Shown in pieces: positions 61,998 to 64,000 of a stretch of DNA of 64,000 nucleotides (position 1 is its first letter; the number at the start of each line of letters is the position of its first letter). A program made the position numbers and the translations under genes. Location of the stretch: the NCBI GenBank assembly GCA_000181795.3, contig CM012953.1, positions 4,396,292-4,460,291 on the forward strand. Reading direction: 5' to 3'. The notes under the pieces were generated by a model. The model was not told where the DNA came from, made no database searches, and saw only the letters and a list, made by a program, of their open reading frames with translations. This DNA is from Trichinella spiralis (lineage: Eukaryota; Nematoda; Enoplea; Trichinellida; Trichinellidae).

Positions 61998-63522
61998 ATG
62001 CGCTGCTTATCAGTGCTATTGGTGGCAATGTTTGTCTTTAGCAAAGTCCAAGCGCACGGGATTTTTGACTGGCTCAATTTTGGCCAGGCTGGTCTGTCGC
62101 CGGCACCGTTGTCCACTTCCGGTCAGGTGGTTGACTACGCCCGACAAGGGGTAAACTTTTTGAGCTTTCTCAAGTCGCTGAAGCCGTTGACTACAAGCCG
62201 TCGACGTGCCGAACGTCGCAAGCATCGACAACGTGCCAGACCGTTGTCTGAACAAGAGCCTGACGACGAGACTGATTTGCATACGGATGACCATCGACCC
62301 TTGTTGTTGACCAGTCGACGCAGAACCAATATGCCATTGTACAAGGCTGCTCCCACGCTGGCGGAGACGGCACAAAATTTTCCCGGTTTTGGAGCTTGTC
62401 TACCAAATGGAACTCCATTTTTCAACCACATATCCCCATCCGTATTGCAAAACATGCTTCGCATTTTCCCAGGGGCTCAAAGTTTCATGCGAAAAATGCT
62501 ACCCGCTACCAGAGTACATCCGAAAAAATTGATGGGAAAATGGTATTGGGTAAGAACAATTTCACCTAATGCACTTTCGAAGATAATCATTTTTGCTTCA
62601 TTCATATGAGGTATATGAATTGAATAACTTCGTTTATGCCATTTTTTCCATTTAACCATTTAACTTTAAATATAATGTTATTCTGTGAAATATATTCGAT
62701 TCTTATTTATGAAACAGAAAATTATAAAATCCGTTTGGAAAATTTGTATATCTCTGAAATGTTTTTTTCTTTTTTATCGATTACCAAAATTTTGCAGGTA
62801 TTAATGACACCAGCCGCACTTTCTAGACACTGCGCCACATCAGATTGTAAGTTTTGCATTTTCAAAGCAGTTATAAAGTAATAAAATAATTTTTTCTTAA
62901 AATTTAAAATATCACTTAACTATGATGATAAATAAGTTATTTTCTTATCAGATTTTTTGACAATCACTAATTTTGATTTTCGTTTCAAGATCATGGATTA
63001 GTTTTATCAAGAAACGGAACCGGCACTTTTGCAACATTTGATTCTTTTCGAGATGGCAGCTCTTACGGCCTACCGAAATTCGGTTTCGGCTATGGTGTGA
63101 TCAGCAATGATAATCAAGCTTTAGTATACATGCAATCTGATCCTTGCCCTTGTAAGTAGGAATTGTTTTAAACAGCTGTGCTATTGATTAAAAATTTCAT
63201 ACTTTTTACAGATCAGGTAGTTTACACCAGTTCTGATTATGACGAAGATGATTACAACACTGAAACCCAATACAATTATGTGGTACTTTCCAACTGGGCT
63301 AGATATCCTGTGATAGCTTTAGCAAAAAATGTGGAACAGTTCATGATGTCTGATTTTGAGCAGTTGAAAAACGACTTAAATCGAGATGGGTTGCATAACA
63401 AAGTTACTGAATTGCTTAAAAGTACAGAATTGGCTGACTGGTCAGTTTGTGAGGCGAAGCAGACGCTAAAGCAAATGGCCACTCAATTAATTCAAAATTT
63501 GCTCAGCAAAAGTTCACTGTAA
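61998..63522 (+). CDS. Secreted lipocalin-like protein
   Basis: Predicted secreted protein of about 350 residues in four exons. The ATG at 61998 is preferred over the in-frame ATG at 61920 because it opens a signal peptide (MRCLSVLLVAMFVFSKVQA). Residues 20-100 form an extension with a very basic stretch (SRRRAERRKHRQRAR) followed by an acidic one, and a second SRRR site, possible proprotein cleavage points. The core has the lipocalin-type opening MGKWYWVLMTPAALSRHC (G-x-W plus a cysteine), then GTGTFATFDSFRDGS, FGFGYGVISNDNQALVYMQS, a Cys-Pro, and QYNYVVLSNWARYPVIALAK, consistent with alternating barrel strands; a C-terminal helical region with one Cys follows. It resembles nematode lipocalin-related (LPR) proteins, which act in apical extracellular matrix, but this assignment rests on motif pattern only. 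Confidence 0.7.
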
Positions 63523-64000
63523 ATTCAACCTATAAAAACATTTGAATTATCGTGCTTTAATATGCAAAGTAAAAAATTTATAATATGAATTTTGTGTAAA
63601 GAAATAATATCTTTGAATATTATCTGCACCATAATATGGAGTATAAAAAATTCGAGAAAAATGAAAGTTAGCATCATCAATAATATTTTGTCTGCTGAAT
63701 GATGAACACGAACAAATGGCAGCAGTTATTGCAAAGCAATGTGTAAAATATGTGAACATTTTACAACATAAAATGCCATGAAAAGCTTGTTGACTATGTA
63801 TTCCTGTCTGATCAGCAGTTTTCAATGAAATCTTGCATTTCTAAAAAGCTTTGCTAAAGCAACAAAAAGTCAACGAATTTGATCGTTGCCAACGCTCAAC
63901 GCTGCCTCGCTTAGCGCTGTTTCTAACTGGCGTGTCACATGATTCATTTTTGCTCACTCACCAACAAATCTCGTGTCACTTGACTTATCTGATACATTCA
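63523..64000. other. 3' flank of lipocalin-like gene
   Basis: The first 300 bases are AT-rich; the last 150 are less so and may belong to the next gene's regulatory DNA. No coding frame recognised. Confidence 0.4.

Noticed and set aside
1-64000. CRISPR arrays, bacterial operons, phage or prokaryotic defence systems
   Set aside because: All confident genes are intron-bearing or animal-type; no direct-repeat/spacer pattern was seen.

Overview
The window is animal nuclear DNA, very AT-rich and intron-rich, and most likely from a nematode. Supporting signs are the innexin piece, the ShK toxin-like domain, secreted Pro/Gln- and Gly-rich products, an intronless divergent CK1/TTBK-like kinase, very short introns (about 45-70 nt) next to long ones, and several T-rich TTTCAG acceptors just before start codons that suggest spliced-leader trans-splicing. 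A Dorylaimia (clade I, Trichinella/Trichuris-like) nematode fits best, but this is inference. No species is named.

Layout. 0.5-0.9 kb (-): broken innexin fragment. 3.6-8.6 kb and 9.2-11.2 kb (+): two neighbouring secreted proteins built from strings of small exons, all joined by phase-1 introns; the first carries a ShK domain. 11.5-13.6 kb (-): short ionotropic glutamate-receptor-like channel. 14.9-17.8 kb (+): MFSD10-type transporter. 18.7-21.4 kb (+): GPAT3/4-type acyltransferase. 22.3-24.1 kb (+): ZDHHC16-type palmitoyltransferase. 24.9-25.2 kb (+): dynein roadblock light chain. 27.7-30.0 kb (+): INPP5A-type inositol 5-phosphatase. 31.2-33.0 kb (-): SLC25A39/40 mitochondrial carrier with a duplicated exon. 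33.9-34.9 kb (+): intronless TTBK-like kinase. 36.4-40.0 kb (+): MAPK15/ERK7. 42.0-45.9 kb (+): OSR1/SPAK kinase. 46.3-48.4 kb (-): eIF2B alpha. About 49.1-49.6 kb: Ty3/gypsy fossil. 50.3 kb: tRNA-Ala(AGC). 51.4-51.9 kb (+): small secreted Gly-rich protein. 52.8-53.7 kb (-): PPP4C, intronless. 54.8-61.1 kb (+): cullin-2, interrupted by an assembly gap with a false duplication and a stretch of mitochondrial-like sequence. 62.0-63.5 kb (+): secreted lipocalin-like protein.

The genes are mostly unrelated housekeeping and signalling genes with no sign of an operon. Two divergent pairs (SLC25A39/40 with the TTBK-like kinase, PPP4C with CUL2) have 0.9-1.0 kb between start codons and could share regulatory DNA. 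The least ordinary material is the pair of phase-1 mini-exon secreted genes, three GC-AG introns that the reading frame requires, the extra in-frame carrier exon, and the damaged CUL2 assembly.
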